A stretch of DNA of 64,000 nt from assembly GCA_963836005.1 (NCBI GenBank), contig CAWIHS010000001.1, positions 372,001 to 436,000 of the forward strand, in the 5' to 3' direction. Source of the DNA: CAWIHS01 sp963836005 (GTDB lineage Bacteria; Pseudomonadota; Gammaproteobacteria; GRL18). The notes below the pieces were generated by a model, which saw nothing but the letters and a program-made list of their open reading frames with translations, had not been told where the DNA came from and searched no databases. Below, piece after piece: positions 17,467 through 27,120 of this stretch (within the stretch, counting starts at the first letter, position 1; each line of letters begins with the position of its first letter). The position numbers were made by a program, and so were the translations under genes.

Positions 17467-18070
17467 GACGATCAGCCTCTGAGCTCCCTAATTATTCAAA
17501 AAGAATAGTTAGGGAATCTCAAAAAAGTGAATCCGTCAATTTCCCCTGGTATTTCGATTACGACAAAGTCGCCTGGTAGTTATGATACGACAAAATCGCT
17601 TGGTGTTAACACATTAACGTGTATTGACTCAGGCTTGATATGACATCTTCATTTTGAGGTTACGATAAAATCTTACAATTAGTCTGTTTTGTGATGATTA
17701 AAGTCATTTCAGTAATCTGACTAGAATTCTCGAGTTAGCTCAAACCGGTCATTGCAGATAGGGGTAAATGGACTAATCTATTACCTGGTGTTCAGCATAA
17801 AGGGACATTCGGTAAAACAGAGATAAATTTTAATTAATGTAATTTAATAGTAACTATTCAGCGTAATTTTGAAAACGTTACGTATTCTAGTGATGGTGAA
17901 CAGGACCAAAAAAATCTACATTTTATGACCAGACTACAATTTTCTAAATTTGCGAATAAGTGATATCTCGTCTCGTTACGGGGATAATTCTGTCTATATT
18001 TGAAGGTTCTTAATCAACAAACTGAGTCGATTTTTGATTTATAGATTGAAAAACGTCATTTAATTTCCTA
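17467..18070. other. island spacer with short repeats and half a MITE
   Basis: No gene is supported. ACGACAAAGTCGCCTGGT at 17560 is repeated with three changes at 17587. At 17850-17880 there is a single end of the GTAACTATTCAGCG family matching half of the element at 46942-47020, so a MITE has been cut here. The sequence stays A/T-rich until about 18080, where G+C rises sharply. Confidence 0.5.
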
Positions 18071-18280
18071 TCCTTAAAAAGTTTCAAAAAGGGTAAGCTG
18101 ACCTTTTCTGACGAGGACGGCCAGATTCGCGTGGAGCCCAAAGGGCTGTTGCGGCTAAAGCTGACCGCCACCCGGAAGGATAACCAGCAACAGAACAGCG
18201 TCCGCATCAGCTGTCAGGTGGATGGCAAGCCGAAAAAGAAACAGAAAATTTTGACAGTGAGCTTGAATCTTTACATTTGA
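18071..18280 (+). pseudogene. fragment resembling an amphi-Trp domain protein (C-terminal part)
   Basis: From about 18090 a G+C-rich frame reads GKLTFSDEDGQIRVEPKG, then LLRLKLTATRKDNQQQ, and ends at TGA 18280. The pattern (GKLxFxDEDG, VEPxGLLRL) recalls the amphi-Trp domain, recognised from memory only. There is no start codon, and the frame joins A/T-rich sequence abruptly, so the gene was truncated at its 5' end. It marks the left edge of the foreign segment that carries the TraL-like gene. Confidence 0.4.
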
Positions 18281-18312
18281 ATTAAATTTCGTGACCGCCC
18301 TGTTGAAAACCT

Positions 18313-18368
18313 GGTCCGCAAATACTCGCAAATAGCAATGGTTCAATATTTGCGTTCATTTGCGGACC
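18313..18368. promoter_or_regulatory. 22-bp inverted repeat with CGCAAAT units (operator or oriT-like)
   Basis: GGTCCGCAAATACTCGCAAATA at 18313-18334 is answered in inverse at 18347-18368 with a few mismatches across a 12-base centre. Each arm holds two CGCAAAT units, giving four in all. It lies 55 bases upstream of the TraL-like gene. Such structure occurs at operators and at transfer origins beside mobilisation genes; which applies here is not shown. Confidence 0.55.
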
Positions 18369-18423
18369 AATAATCAAAGAGAGCCTGAAGCTAAGCCTCG
18401 TTAGCCAAATTCGGAGTAATAAC

Positions 18424-19215
18424 TTGAAACACAAAAAACGCCTGATACTGGTTTCAGGCCAAAAAGGCGGGGTGGGCAAGTCCACCTTTTGCCGCATCCT
18501 GCTGGACAGTCTGCGCCGACGCGGCAGGAGTGTGGGTGCCTTCGACGGCGACGGGGCGGTAGGGCACCTGTTACAATACTACGGGACCAAGCGCAACGGC
18601 CAGTTGGAGTTGGAGCAGAGCCCGCTGGTCGGGGTGGGCCACTACGACCTGAAGGATCGGCGCAGCCGGGAGCAACTGCTGGAATCCCTGCACGTGGATG
18701 CCTCGGTGCTGCTGCACGATCTGCCGGCGGGCGCCCTCGGTTCCATCCAAGAGGCGGTGGACGTGACCGGGCAGAGCGCCATGGCCCTGGTGGATGCGGC
18801 CAAGCAGATGGGTTATTCCACCACGGTGGTGATTGTCATCAATACCGACCAGGCCTCCGCCCGTGCCGTGACCAATACCATCGAGAGCTTTGGCGAGAAA
18901 GCCAAGTACGTCATCGTAAAAAACCTCAATGGCTGCACCCTGGATGATTTTATTGTTTACGATGGTTTTGAAAACGCCGTGGGCGGGCGTGCAGGCGGCA
19001 ACGCGGTGCTGGCGGCGCGCAAAGCCAAGGCCACTGAGTTGGTGATGCCGGAGGTGTACCGTACCACTGCAGTGAAAATCGACCTCTGGTCCCTGCAGTT
19101 CAGCCATGCGGCGAGTGACCAGCGCATGCATATTCAGGATAAGACCCGCATCGGCCAATGGATACGCTTGATGGATGCTGAAATCGACAAGGCCGGAAAA
19201 GCCCTGGGGGTATAA
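18424..19215 (+). CDS. ParA/TraL-like P-loop ATPase (mobilisation-type)
   Basis: A 263-residue protein with the deviant Walker A of the ParA/MinD group, SGQKGGVGKSTFCR, at residues 11-24, and AFDGDGAVGHLLQYYG near 40. The rest lacks the usual ParA switch sequence and resembles the TraL type found in IncP-like transfer regions, whose role in transfer is poorly known. The start follows an A/T-rich leader. The gene is clearly richer in G+C than its surroundings (third positions mostly G or C). A small coiled-coil membrane protein begins 1 base downstream, an arrangement like traL-traM. No relaxase is present. Confidence 0.7.
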   Translation: MKHKKRLILVSGQKGGVGKSTFCRILLDSLRRRGRSVGAFDGDGAVGHLLQYYGTKRNGQLELEQSPLVGVGHYDLKDRRSREQLLESLHVDASVLLHDLPAGALGSIQEAVDVTGQSAMALVDAAKQMGYSTTVVIVINTDQASARAVTNTIESFGEKAKYVIVKNLNGCTLDDFIVYDGFENAVGGRAGGNAVLAARKAKATELVMPEVYRTTAVKIDLWSLQFSHAASDQRMHIQDKTRIGQWIRLMDAEIDKAGKALGV

Positions 19216-19216
19216 G

Positions 19217-19498
19217 TTGGAGGATTGGGAGCAGGAACTGACCAAACTGAAACCGGAACTGGCCCAGCAAATACGCACCGCGACGGCGCGGGCGGGTCTG
19301 CAGGCCCATGACCCGGCGGCACGCATGATCGGTGAGATGTGGGTGGCGGTGGCGGCCCTGCGCGACGAGCGCAGGCAGTTGCAGCAGAAGCTGGACGGGA
19401 TGCGCCAGGAGGTGCGCAACAATCAACGCTATCTGCAATTGATATTGGCTCTGCTGACGGTATTGTTGCTGTTGATCATGAGCGGATGGTTGTGTTGA
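19217..19498 (+). CDS. small coiled-coil protein with C-terminal TM (TraM-like position)
   Basis: TTG at 19217 follows the TraL-like stop by 1 base and gives 93 residues. It has a helical charged N-terminus, a coiled coil (LRDERRQLQQKLDGMRQEV, residues about 48-66), then one membrane helix (LQLILALLTVLLLLIMSGWL) at the very C-terminus. The topology suits a tail-anchored partner of the ATPase. The assignment to TraM rests on position and size only. Base composition matches the TraL-like gene. Confidence 0.6.
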   Translation: MEDWEQELTKLKPELAQQIRTATARAGLQAHDPAARMIGEMWVAVAALRDERRQLQQKLDGMRQEVRNNQRYLQLILALLTVLLLLIMSGWLC

Positions 19499-19548
19499 TG
19501 AAAAAGTTATCGGACAAGCCGGATTTTGACGACCCCATCAGTATATAA
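19498..19548 (+). pseudogene. truncated start of a third mobilisation-cassette gene
   Basis: ATG overlaps the previous stop (TGATG) and opens MKKLSDKPDFDDPISI before a stop. Overlapping starts are typical of real downstream genes, and composition changes right after, so this is probably the first codons of a gene cut by the rearrangement that ended the foreign segment. Too short to identify. Confidence 0.4.
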
Positions 19549-19668
19549 GGCTGCTTACACATTATTACCAATACTGGCGTCGCGGCCTATTGGCACGCTA
19601 GGCCTATAATTTTCAACTTTATATCTTCAAGGACAGGATGTCCACTTTACAAGACAAGGAATGTTCGA

Positions 19669-19773
19669 ATGCCTGATACATCCTCTTTTGCCTCAGATAA
19701 AGCCTCTCGATTTTTTGATAACTATCTAAACGGTCTGCTCAAATCATCTATTCCTGAAAAACAGAGCGAGTAA
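19669..19773 (+). pseudogene. N-terminal fragment of a tyrosine (integron-type) integrase
   Basis: 34 codons, ATG 19669 to TAA 19773. The part SRFFDNYLNGLLKSSIPEKQ looks like the start of the core-binding domain of integron-type integrases (FxxNYxxxLxxxxIPEKQ). The catalytic part is absent. No attC-like array was seen. Identification is by pattern memory over a short stretch. Confidence 0.4.
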
Positions 19774-19916
19774 TTTATGTTGTCTTTTTTTACAACAACA
19801 TTAGAGTTCGACCTAACTGGTCATTGCCAGAAAATTCATCATCAGGCCGTTCAATCAACAATCATCATCTGCTTCTAACTCTCCATTATCCTTTTCCTTC
19901 ACCGAATTAATAAACA

Positions 19917-21434
19917 TCATATGCTCAATGCGGTCAAAGTTTTTATCCAGTGCCTTAACCCCATCATATTGCTTCTTAAGCAGTAAACACCACTGAGGCG
20001 GTCTTTTTTATGGCTGGTTTCCAGACGTTTAAACGTAATGGCCGTGGCATATTGTTTTTCTTCATCAGTGCTGACATTAATGTCATAATCTTGTGCGACA
20101 CGACTATTTTTTTGTTTGATACGGCCAATGCTTTCCAGTATTTTTTCGTAACGTTTGGTACAGCCTTTTTTGGATAAGCCCTGGTGTAGTTTGACTAAGG
20201 CCTCTTCAAATCGTTGGTGGAAGCGACTGCGGATCGCCCGCATCTTTTTTCTCACGATCTTCAGAGTGGCAGTAAAGGTAGACTTCTTCATTGTCTGTGT
20301 CATCTATTCGTTTGGCGATAATTTTATGCCCTGGCTCCTCTTTAATATACACTGCACCTTCGGACTCTTTGGGGTTTTCTTTGTGACGTTCACGGCTCAC
20401 GACAAGGTACTGGAAACCATTGTCGACTAACCAGTCAATATTGTCCTGTGAAGCAATACCCGCATCTAAAACGATGATCGGGGACTGCTCTGAGCCTTTA
20501 TTGAGGCCTTCAATCATTGCTTTTAATGTTTTAGGCTCACTGGCATTGCCATTAAATATCCGGCTGTTGACCGGAAAGCCTTCGCCGCCTAAGACTAATC
20601 CCAGGGTCACCAGACGGCAATCATTGCGCTTTTCTTTAGAGCGCCCAAATTCCGCTTTGGGGTTGCCGGCACAGGTGCCTTCAAAATAGGTATTGGTTAA
20701 GTCATAGAGAATAATCGTGGAGTTCAGACTGAATAGACCGTTTTCCTGAGCAGACAAATGCGCCTCAAGCGCTGACTGTGAGGCGAGGAGTTGATCGGCC
20801 ACAGTATAAAGACGTGTGAGTGAGGTGGTTTCATAATCATGTTCCAGAAGCTCACCTAAAGCGGATTGTGTTTGTAACCATTGAAGCGTGGCCAACTCAC
20901 TGCCAGGCGCTATCATGCGCCCAATGATATTGCCCAGTGCCGCCACTTTATCCGGACCATTAAAGCCCAGCTCTGTTAGTTTTTGATCCAGTTGCAGTTG
21001 TTTCATTGCATGAAAGGCCAGGCTTTCAATGCCAATGCTTCGTGGGGTCAAGGCTTCTATTTCATTGACATCAATGGTCTCAAAATGATGGGGGTCTCAA
21101 TGGATTGCAGCGAGCTTGTATTGCTGCTGCCGGGCATGGATTGTTTCTGGATGATCAGAGTACAATAGCGTTGTGCCGCTTTTTCAAGCGTTTCATCAAG
21201 CTCTGATTGTAAATCGAACAAGTCTGTTTGTTCATTGTCCCCACTGTGTAATAGTTGCTCTATGCGGCTGGTCAGGGCAGACCAGTGGCAAGGGTCAATA
21301 TCAAAATGTTTGCCCAGGTTCAACAATGTTTTTTGTTTTACTTTATTGCCATCCCGGATAGATTCAACGATGCGGTAGGAATAATAGGCTTCACCCTGTT
21401 TGGAATTCTTAATTTTTGTTTTGCGGATGTACAT
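19917..21434 (-). pseudogene. IS1634-like DDE transposase, multiply frameshifted
   Basis: Three overlapping frames make up one IS1634-family (IS4 superfamily) transposase. The N-terminal part starts MYIRKTKIKNSKQGEAYYSY; the middle carries the hallmark YDLTNTYFEG and LDAGIASQDNIDWL; the third part holds the KRYEKILESIGRIKQK helix and ends SGVYCLRSN. The first break is at a C5 run near 21078 (C6 restores frame) and the second at an A6 run near 20248 (A5 restores frame). The C-terminus with the final catalytic Glu region is missing after CLRSN, so the copy is dead whatever the cause of the indels. Element ends were not located. Confidence 0.8.
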
Positions 21435-21655
21435 GGGAGGATCATGTACGGTTTGGGAGTGAGAGTCAATAGATAAAGTGCTTTTTATGGCACTACATTA
21501 CAAATTAAAATTGTTATCTAATTGATATTTAACAAAATAATATTTTTGATCGCGACTTTTTTTGCCAAAATAGGTGGTTTTTCTCCATAAAGTCACGAAG
21601 ATGGGTTAATAAGAAGGCAAAGGCCCACTTTTTCCACGACAGGTTCTAGCCTGTT

Positions 21656-21787
21656 TTATTTTCTGTGTCTTGCAAGGTACTTGCGGGTACGCTGATCGAT
21701 ATGACTTATGTGCTCATCATCACCCAGAAACTTAGCCCAATCTTGAGGGTCGTTAGTCATAACATCTGAATAGTCTAGCTGTTGCAT
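21656..21787 (-). CDS. small protein, 43 aa
   Basis: ATG at 21787 follows a GGAG ribosome binding site by 8 bases. The 43-residue product (MQQLDYSDVMTNDPQDWAKF...) is polar with a basic end (RTRKYLARHRK) and no membrane helix. It is too short for a standard gene search but has a better translation start than its neighbours. Function unknown; possibly an island cargo or regulatory peptide. Confidence 0.45.
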   Translation of the reverse strand: MQQLDYSDVMTNDPQDWAKFLGDDEHISHIDQRTRKYLARHRK

Positions 21788-21956
21788 TTTATTCTCCTGA
21801 AACTTAAAAAATAATGTTAGTGGCTGTAGTCACCACGCATTTTTAACTGACAGGAATAGCATATCATCTGTTTTTTAATGAATTTATTGAGGGTCAGGTT
21901 GACAGGCATAAACAAAAATGCAAAACCGAAGATTTTACGGTTATGCACTTTTAGAA

Positions 21957-22511
21957 TTAAGCATTCAGATTTTTAATATATGCTCTAACGCACTTTGTCA
22001 CTGTTGGTTTTTTAGCGGGTAATTTATGCGGGTATGGCTTATAAAAGTGAGCGGTGAACTGATCCCAAATTATATGCGCTGCATCAGGGGCGGTATCATC
22101 TTTACCAACATGGTGTTTCTTGCACAGCTCAACTGCTTTATTCTGCCAGCTGGCTGCTTTCCGTTGCTTGGCCGCAGTAGCCCGCTTTGTACTTTTAGCT
22201 TTACTAATCGTCTCATTCAGTGCTTTTGTATTATCATTATGTTCTTTTAGCCATGCTTCACGAATATTGTCCGCTTTGAAATGGGTTTTGGCAAACTGCA
22301 AAAACAAACATAGTGCCGCTGCTGGGTATTCGTCATCAGGGTCCTCCGGATAGCGCACTTCAAACTCTTTGAATATATCGTCTAAATGTTCAACTGCAGT
22401 ATCGCGATCCCGGACTAATTCATCAATCCATTCAAACTCATTGGTTTGTTCTGGGACTGGATTGTCTGATTTGAAACCGCTATCTCGAATTGCATCAAAT
22501 AAACCTTTCAT
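21957..22511 (-). CDS. hypothetical island protein, 184 aa
   Basis: A soluble acidic-then-basic protein. Residues 25-80 are acidic and helical (FEWIDELVRDRDTAVEHLDD), 85-125 form a charged helix rich in Lys and Ala, and the C-terminus has a Trp/Phe/Pro stretch (IIWDQFTAHFYKPYPHKLPAKK). The start lies 3 bases past the integrase remnant's stop, in the same direction, so it may be co-transcribed with it. I do not recognise the family; it is likely island cargo. Confidence 0.6.
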   Translation of the reverse strand: MKGLFDAIRDSGFKSDNPVPEQTNEFEWIDELVRDRDTAVEHLDDIFKEFEVRYPEDPDDEYPAAALCLFLQFAKTHFKADNIREAWLKEHNDNTKALNETISKAKSTKRATAAKQRKAASWQNKAVELCKKHHVGKDDTAPDAAHIIWDQFTAHFYKPYPHKLPAKKPTVTKCVRAYIKNLNA

Positions 22512-22513
22512 AA

Positions 22514-23375
22514 TTACTCACACAGGTATGTCCTCAGGTCGTGGAACCTGAATTCGCTGATATTCGCCTTGTTTAGCGAAGCCAGCCACTGTTTTTTAAA
22601 CTCAAATGTTTTATTGGCATTATGAACCTGCCTCAAATATTAAGCCGGTAAAACGCCTGAAACGGGCTAATTCAGCCATGACATTTGCAGTCAATGGCAA
22701 TACCCGACTGTAGCCGTTTTTTGAATAGGCAATGTAGGCAGATCTATCTTTGAATGAAATAGACGCCCAGGTGAGTGCAAGTAATTCACTTTTCCTGGCC
22801 CCAGTGGTGAGTGCCAGCAGCGTCAGCAAATATAACTTGTCCCAGCTCTGGTTTTTACAGGCGGATAATAATGCGGTTTGTTCTGATTCAGAAAGATAGC
22901 GTTCACGGCCTTTTGGCTCTGGCCGGTTAGAAATGCCCCTGTGGGGGTGATAATTAACATGGTAGATTTCACTGATCCACTTACATAAAGTGCCGAAATC
23001 GGCCTTATAGCCGTTTTTTGTAGCATTACTGACATTCAGTTTATTCCAGGTCTGGCTGAATATACGCCGATCTATCTGGGTCAGCTTGTATTTACCAAGA
23101 TGTGCGTTCCACCATGCAAGGCGTGACGCGATGCAGGTATCCTTCCCAGCAGGTATAAATTGTTCTATAGCTTGAGAGAGTTTTACAGTTTTGAGATCCG
23201 AACCATAAGTATCAAGCAATTCGCCATTGCCCTCAATCTTGCGGCCATAATCTCTGGCTAATGTTTTTGTGCGGAAGGTTTTGGAGATTTGTCCCTGAGG
23301 CGAACTGATATAAGCCCGATATGAGATTTTTCCAGTACGCTCAGAAACAATTTTTTTGATGTGCATAGTCTTCAC
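22514..23375 (-). pseudogene. tyrosine-recombinase integrase, frameshifted and C-terminally truncated
   Basis: The first 251 codons hold an Arm/SAM-like N-terminus, a core-binding domain and the start of the catalytic domain with the first catalytic Arg (TTGARKSELLALTW). The frame ends at 22620, but the next frame continues with FEFKKQWLASLNKANISEF, then RFHDLR, the conserved HxxR box, before stopping at 22514-22516. The terminal region with the nucleophilic Tyr is missing. It lies 85 bases from the tRNA-Val 3' end, the normal place for the integrase of a tRNA-borne island. The island is therefore not self-mobile. Confidence 0.85.
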
Positions 23376-23460
23376 CGATTGCGAAATTATTGCGAAAGTT
23401 AATGTCAGTTAAAAATGCGCAACGCTTACAGTGAAAATTACTATGTATTTCAGGTATTTA

Positions 23461-23537
23461 TGGTGGGTGATAAAAGATTTGAACTTTTGACCCCCGCCTT
23501 GTAAGGGCGGTGCTCTGACCAGCTGAGCTAATCACCC
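23461..23537 (-). tRNA. tRNA-Val (anticodon TAC), island attachment site
   Basis: A complete 77-base cloverleaf with CCA. Acceptor GGGTGAT/ATCACCC, anticodon loop CTTACAA. It lies 13 bases after hupB and was probably co-transcribed with hupB and tRNA-Asp before the insertion. Its 3' 48 bases are duplicated at 16306-16353. Confidence 0.97.
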
Positions 23538-23550
23538 AGAAAAACGCGAT

Positions 23551-23823
23551 TTAGTTTACGGCTTCTTTCAATGCTTTTCCAGCTTTAAATGCAGGATTCT
23601 TAGATGCCTTGATTTCGATGCTTTCACCAGTACGTGGGTTTCTACCGGTACGTGCAGCTCTTTCTCTTACTTCAAAAGTACCAAAACCTATCAATGTAAC
23701 CGGTTCATTATTAGCTAACGAATCAGTAATTGCCGCAACAGTTGCATCTAAGGCTTTTCCAGCTGCCGCTTTAGAAAGATCAGCGTTTTCAGCAATAGCA
23801 TTGATTAATTCAGATTTATTCAC
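23551..23823 (-). CDS. hupB: DNA-binding protein HU-beta
   Basis: A 90-residue HU protein, the usual length. It starts MNKSELINAIAENADLSKAA and carries the minor-groove arm with the conserved Pro (RAARTGRNPRTGESIEIKAS) and KNPAFKAGKALKEAVN at the end. It dimerises and bends DNA in the nucleoid. The order lon-hupB-ppiD is kept apart from the island. The 640-base leader suggests its own promoter. Confidence 0.97.
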   Translation of the reverse strand: MNKSELINAIAENADLSKAAAGKALDATVAAITDSLANNEPVTLIGFGTFEVRERAARTGRNPRTGESIEIKASKNPAFKAGKALKEAVN

Positions 23824-24466
23824 AAAAGCTCCCCTTGTTGTTTTAATAATTTTATGACCAGATAATGATCATGTTTAGAAATTTATAAAATATTTTAATT
23901 ATAAAATTTAAAAAATAAAACACTTGTTTGTCTAGTTAATTTTAGTATAAAAGTTTAAATCTTGAAAACTAATATATACGTCTGAACCCTTAATTACAAA
24001 TGGTTTAGTCGCTATTGAAGCAAAATTTATGGGTAAAATCTACTAAATTAGAAATAAAATTCAAATTTATTCTATTAATGATCAATAACTAGATTTAGCT
24101 CAAATTTAACGATCTTTCAGCTAAATTATAGGTCAGTCATAATTTTCTTTATAAACAGAATCTTAACCAGGTTAATTTAAAAAAATAATAACAACAGCAT
24201 TTAACTTAATATATTTGAACTTGATGCCAGAATATTATTTTTAGTTTCTTGCTCTAGAAATAAATTAATCACAAACCTTACCCGCAGGTCAAAATTGACT
24301 TCTTGAAGGTAAATAAAATTGAATTAATTGCGATAATATAAATTTAATTTCTGCAGAAATTTGATGATAATCATTTTTTTACCAAAAGCTCTAAAAGTGA
24401 ATTTTACTGGTATGAAACAATAGATGACTCCTTCCCTGTTCAGGAAGGAGCATCGGTTGACCTTGT
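23824..24466. other. A/T-rich intergenic region between lon and hupB
   Basis: No gene is seen in 640 bases on either strand. CTCCTTCCCTG at 24428 and CAGGAAGGAG at 24441 form a hairpin 17 bases after the lon stop, without a T-run on the minus strand. The remainder is very A/T-rich and probably holds the hupB promoter, but no single -35/-10 pair stands out. Confidence 0.5.
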
Positions 24467-26887
24467 TCAATGAGGTCGAATGGAACTACTTTTTTTCGCG
24501 CTGCTTACTTTGCTTCGCGAAGGTGATTTTTTTTTCGCCGGCGAAGGCATATGCTCAAGAGCAATCTGCAATACCTCATCGATCCATTGTACCGGTATGA
24601 TATCGAGTTTTTGAACAATATTTTTGGGCAATTCAGTCAGGTCCTTTTCATTTTCAGAAGGAATAATAACTGTTTTAATTCCGCTTCTAAGTGCCGCCAG
24701 CAGTTTTTCTTTCAAACCACCAATCGGTAAAACTTCTCCTCGCAGCGTAATTTCACCCGTCATGGCAACATCTGACTTAACCGGGATTTCAGTCAACGCA
24801 GAGACAAGCGCGGTACACATACCAATACCCGCACTCGGTCCATCTTTAGGGATAGCGCCTTCAGGTACATGGATATGGATGTCTTTTGACTCATAGACAC
24901 TGTGATCAATGCCCAGTACGTCAGAACGGCTTCTCACGACCGACATGGCGGCCTGAATAGACTCCTTCATTACATCACCTAATTGACCGGTTACGCTATT
25001 TTTTCCCTTGCCAGGCATTACAGCGGTTTCAATGGTAAGAATTTCTCCGCCGACTTCTGTCCAGGCCAGTCCCGTTACCTGACCAATCTGGTTATCCTGC
25101 TCTACACTGCCGTAACGAAAACGTCTGACTCCCAGATATTTTTCAACATTACGACAGGTTATAGTCACCTTGCTGGTCTTTTTATCCAGCAGTATTTCCT
25201 TGACCACCTTTCGGCATATCTTGGCAATTTCACGCTCAATGCTTCTAACACCAGCCTCACGAGTATAATAACGAATAATGTCACGGATTGCCCCTTCACT
25301 GATATTCAGTTCCGGATCTTTTAAACCGTTATTCTTTTTCTGTTTTGGTACCAGGTAACGGATAGCAATATTCAGTTTCTCATCTTCTGTATAACCCGGG
25401 ATCCTGATCACTTCCATTCGATCCAGTAATGGCCCGGGAATATTCATACTATTGGAAGTGGCAACAAACATCACTTCAGACAGATCATAATCTACCTCCA
25501 TATAATGATCATTGAAGGTGTTATTCTGCTCCGGATCCAGGACTTCCAGCAGTGCTGATGAAGGATCGCCACGCATATCCATAGCCATTTTGTCAATCTC
25601 ATCGAGTAAATACAGAGGATTTTTGACTTCTACCTTGGCCATATTCTGGATAATTTTACCCGGCATAGAGCCAATATAGGTCCGTCGATGCCCTCGTATC
25701 TCAGCTTCGTCTCTAACCCCTCCCAGTGACATACGGACAAATTTACGATTGGTTGCCCTTGCTATTGATTTACCCACAGAGGTTTTACCCACACCGGGTG
25801 GGCCCACCAGACAGAGAATAGGTCCTTTTAGTTTTTTCATGCGCTGTTGTACAGCAAGATATTCAAGGATCCTTTCTTTGACTTTTTCCAGACCATAATG
25901 ATCTTCTTCAAGAATTTCTTCTGCTACGGCCAGATCATTTCTAATTTTAGAACGTTTTTTCCAGGGTACATTGGTTAACCATTCAAGGTAATTTCTGACC
26001 ACTGAAGCCTCAGCAGACATCGGCGACATCATTTTCAATTTGGTCAGTTCTGCGAGACCCTTTTTCTTTGCTTCGACAGATAAGCCGGCATTATTAATTT
26101 TTTCTTCCAGCTCTTCCAGTTCATTAGGAACCTCATCAATATCATTGAGTTCCTTTTGAATCGCTTTCATCTGTTCATTGAGGTAATACTCGCGCTGGCT
26201 TTTTTCCATCTGTTGTTTGACACGCCCGCGAATACGTTTTTCAACCTGCAGAATATCAATTTCTGATTCCATTTGCGCCAGTAAATGTTCTAGCCGCAGA
26301 CGTACATCATGTATTTCAAGAATTGACTGTTTCTCTTCAATTTTGAGCGGCATGTGCGCGGCAATTGTATCAGCCAGACGACTGGGATCCTCTATGCTTG
26401 ATAATGATGACAAAATTTCCGGAGGTACCTTATCATTCATTTTGACATACTGGTCAAATTGATTCATGACGGTCCTGGTAAGAACATCAGCCTCGGCTGC
26501 TTCAATTTTGGTCGCTTCAAAAAGTGAGACCTGTGCAGAGAAATATTCATCCTGTTCCAGAAAATTAACCAGCTTGGCCCGTTCATCTCCTTCGACCAGA
26601 ACTTTGACTGTACCATCAGGCAGTTTTAAAAGCCTGAGTATGGTGGCAATAGTTCCAACTTCATGAATATTATCTGGAGTGGGATCATCATCCGATGCAT
26701 TCTTTTGTGCGATTAAAAGAATTTTTTTATCATCTTCCATGGCCGCTTCAAGGGCATTAATCGATTTTTCACGCCCTACATACAATGGAATAACCATGTG
26801 TGGATATACCACGACATCTCTAAGCGGCAAAACTGGATAGGTTTGCATTGAACCGGTTAACTCAGCAAGCTCTGTTTCTTTCCCCAT
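24467..26887 (-). CDS. lon: ATP-dependent protease Lon
   Basis: An 806-residue LonA. It has an N-terminal substrate domain (YPVLPLRDVVVYPHMVIPLY), a coiled coil near 190-270, an AAA+ module with Walker A GPPGVGKTSVGKS near 360, Walker B YLLDEIDKM, and the C-terminal protease with the Ser-Lys dyad (KDGPSAGIGM; Lys in SGIKTVIIPSENEKDL region). It degrades misfolded and regulatory proteins. The last 25 residues form a Lys/Ser-rich tail longer than in E. coli Lon. A terminator separates it from clpX. Confidence 0.97.
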   Translation of the reverse strand: MGKETELAELTGSMQTYPVLPLRDVVVYPHMVIPLYVGREKSINALEAAMEDDKKILLIAQKNASDDDPTPDNIHEVGTIATILRLLKLPDGTVKVLVEGDERAKLVNFLEQDEYFSAQVSLFEATKIEAAEADVLTRTVMNQFDQYVKMNDKVPPEILSSLSSIEDPSRLADTIAAHMPLKIEEKQSILEIHDVRLRLEHLLAQMESEIDILQVEKRIRGRVKQQMEKSQREYYLNEQMKAIQKELNDIDEVPNELEELEEKINNAGLSVEAKKKGLAELTKLKMMSPMSAEASVVRNYLEWLTNVPWKKRSKIRNDLAVAEEILEEDHYGLEKVKERILEYLAVQQRMKKLKGPILCLVGPPGVGKTSVGKSIARATNRKFVRMSLGGVRDEAEIRGHRRTYIGSMPGKIIQNMAKVEVKNPLYLLDEIDKMAMDMRGDPSSALLEVLDPEQNNTFNDHYMEVDYDLSEVMFVATSNSMNIPGPLLDRMEVIRIPGYTEDEKLNIAIRYLVPKQKKNNGLKDPELNISEGAIRDIIRYYTREAGVRSIEREIAKICRKVVKEILLDKKTSKVTITCRNVEKYLGVRRFRYGSVEQDNQIGQVTGLAWTEVGGEILTIETAVMPGKGKNSVTGQLGDVMKESIQAAMSVVRSRSDVLGIDHSVYESKDIHIHVPEGAIPKDGPSAGIGMCTALVSALTEIPVKSDVAMTGEITLRGEVLPIGGLKEKLLAALRSGIKTVIIPSENEKDLTELPKNIVQKLDIIPVQWIDEVLQIALEHMPSPAKKKSPSRSKVSSAKKSSSIRPH

Positions 26888-27044
26888 TAAGGAGTACCTC
26901 TTGAATAATTTTTTAAATGCCTATTTATCCAGTAGAAAAGTATTTATCAAAAACCGGATCATAAAACATTTTATATCATAAACGATATGTTAAATATGGG
27001 AGTTATAGTTAAAATTTCAAGTAAATGGTGTTTATTAGCTTTAA

Positions 27045-27072
27045 GAAAAAAGGGGCTTAATAGCCCCTTTTT
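27045..27072 (-). terminator. terminator between clpX and lon
   Basis: AAAAAGGGGCT, loop TATTA, AGCCCCTTTTT on the minus strand, about 50 bases after the clpX stop. It implies that lon uses its own promoter in the 27.0-26.9 kb gap. Confidence 0.9.
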
Positions 27073-27120
27073 AAAATACCTGTATTGATTAACACTCAAG
27101 TGGAAGGATCATGCCTGGAA

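Noticed and set aside
18571..19422. 283-codon minus-strand frame opposite the TraL-like gene
   Set aside because: Long antisense frames are expected in G+C-rich coding DNA; the plus-strand protein has an intact Walker A motif.
19669..19773. Integron with attC array, suggested by an integron-type integrase start
   Set aside because: Only 34 codons remain and no attC-like paired R'/R'' sites were seen around it.
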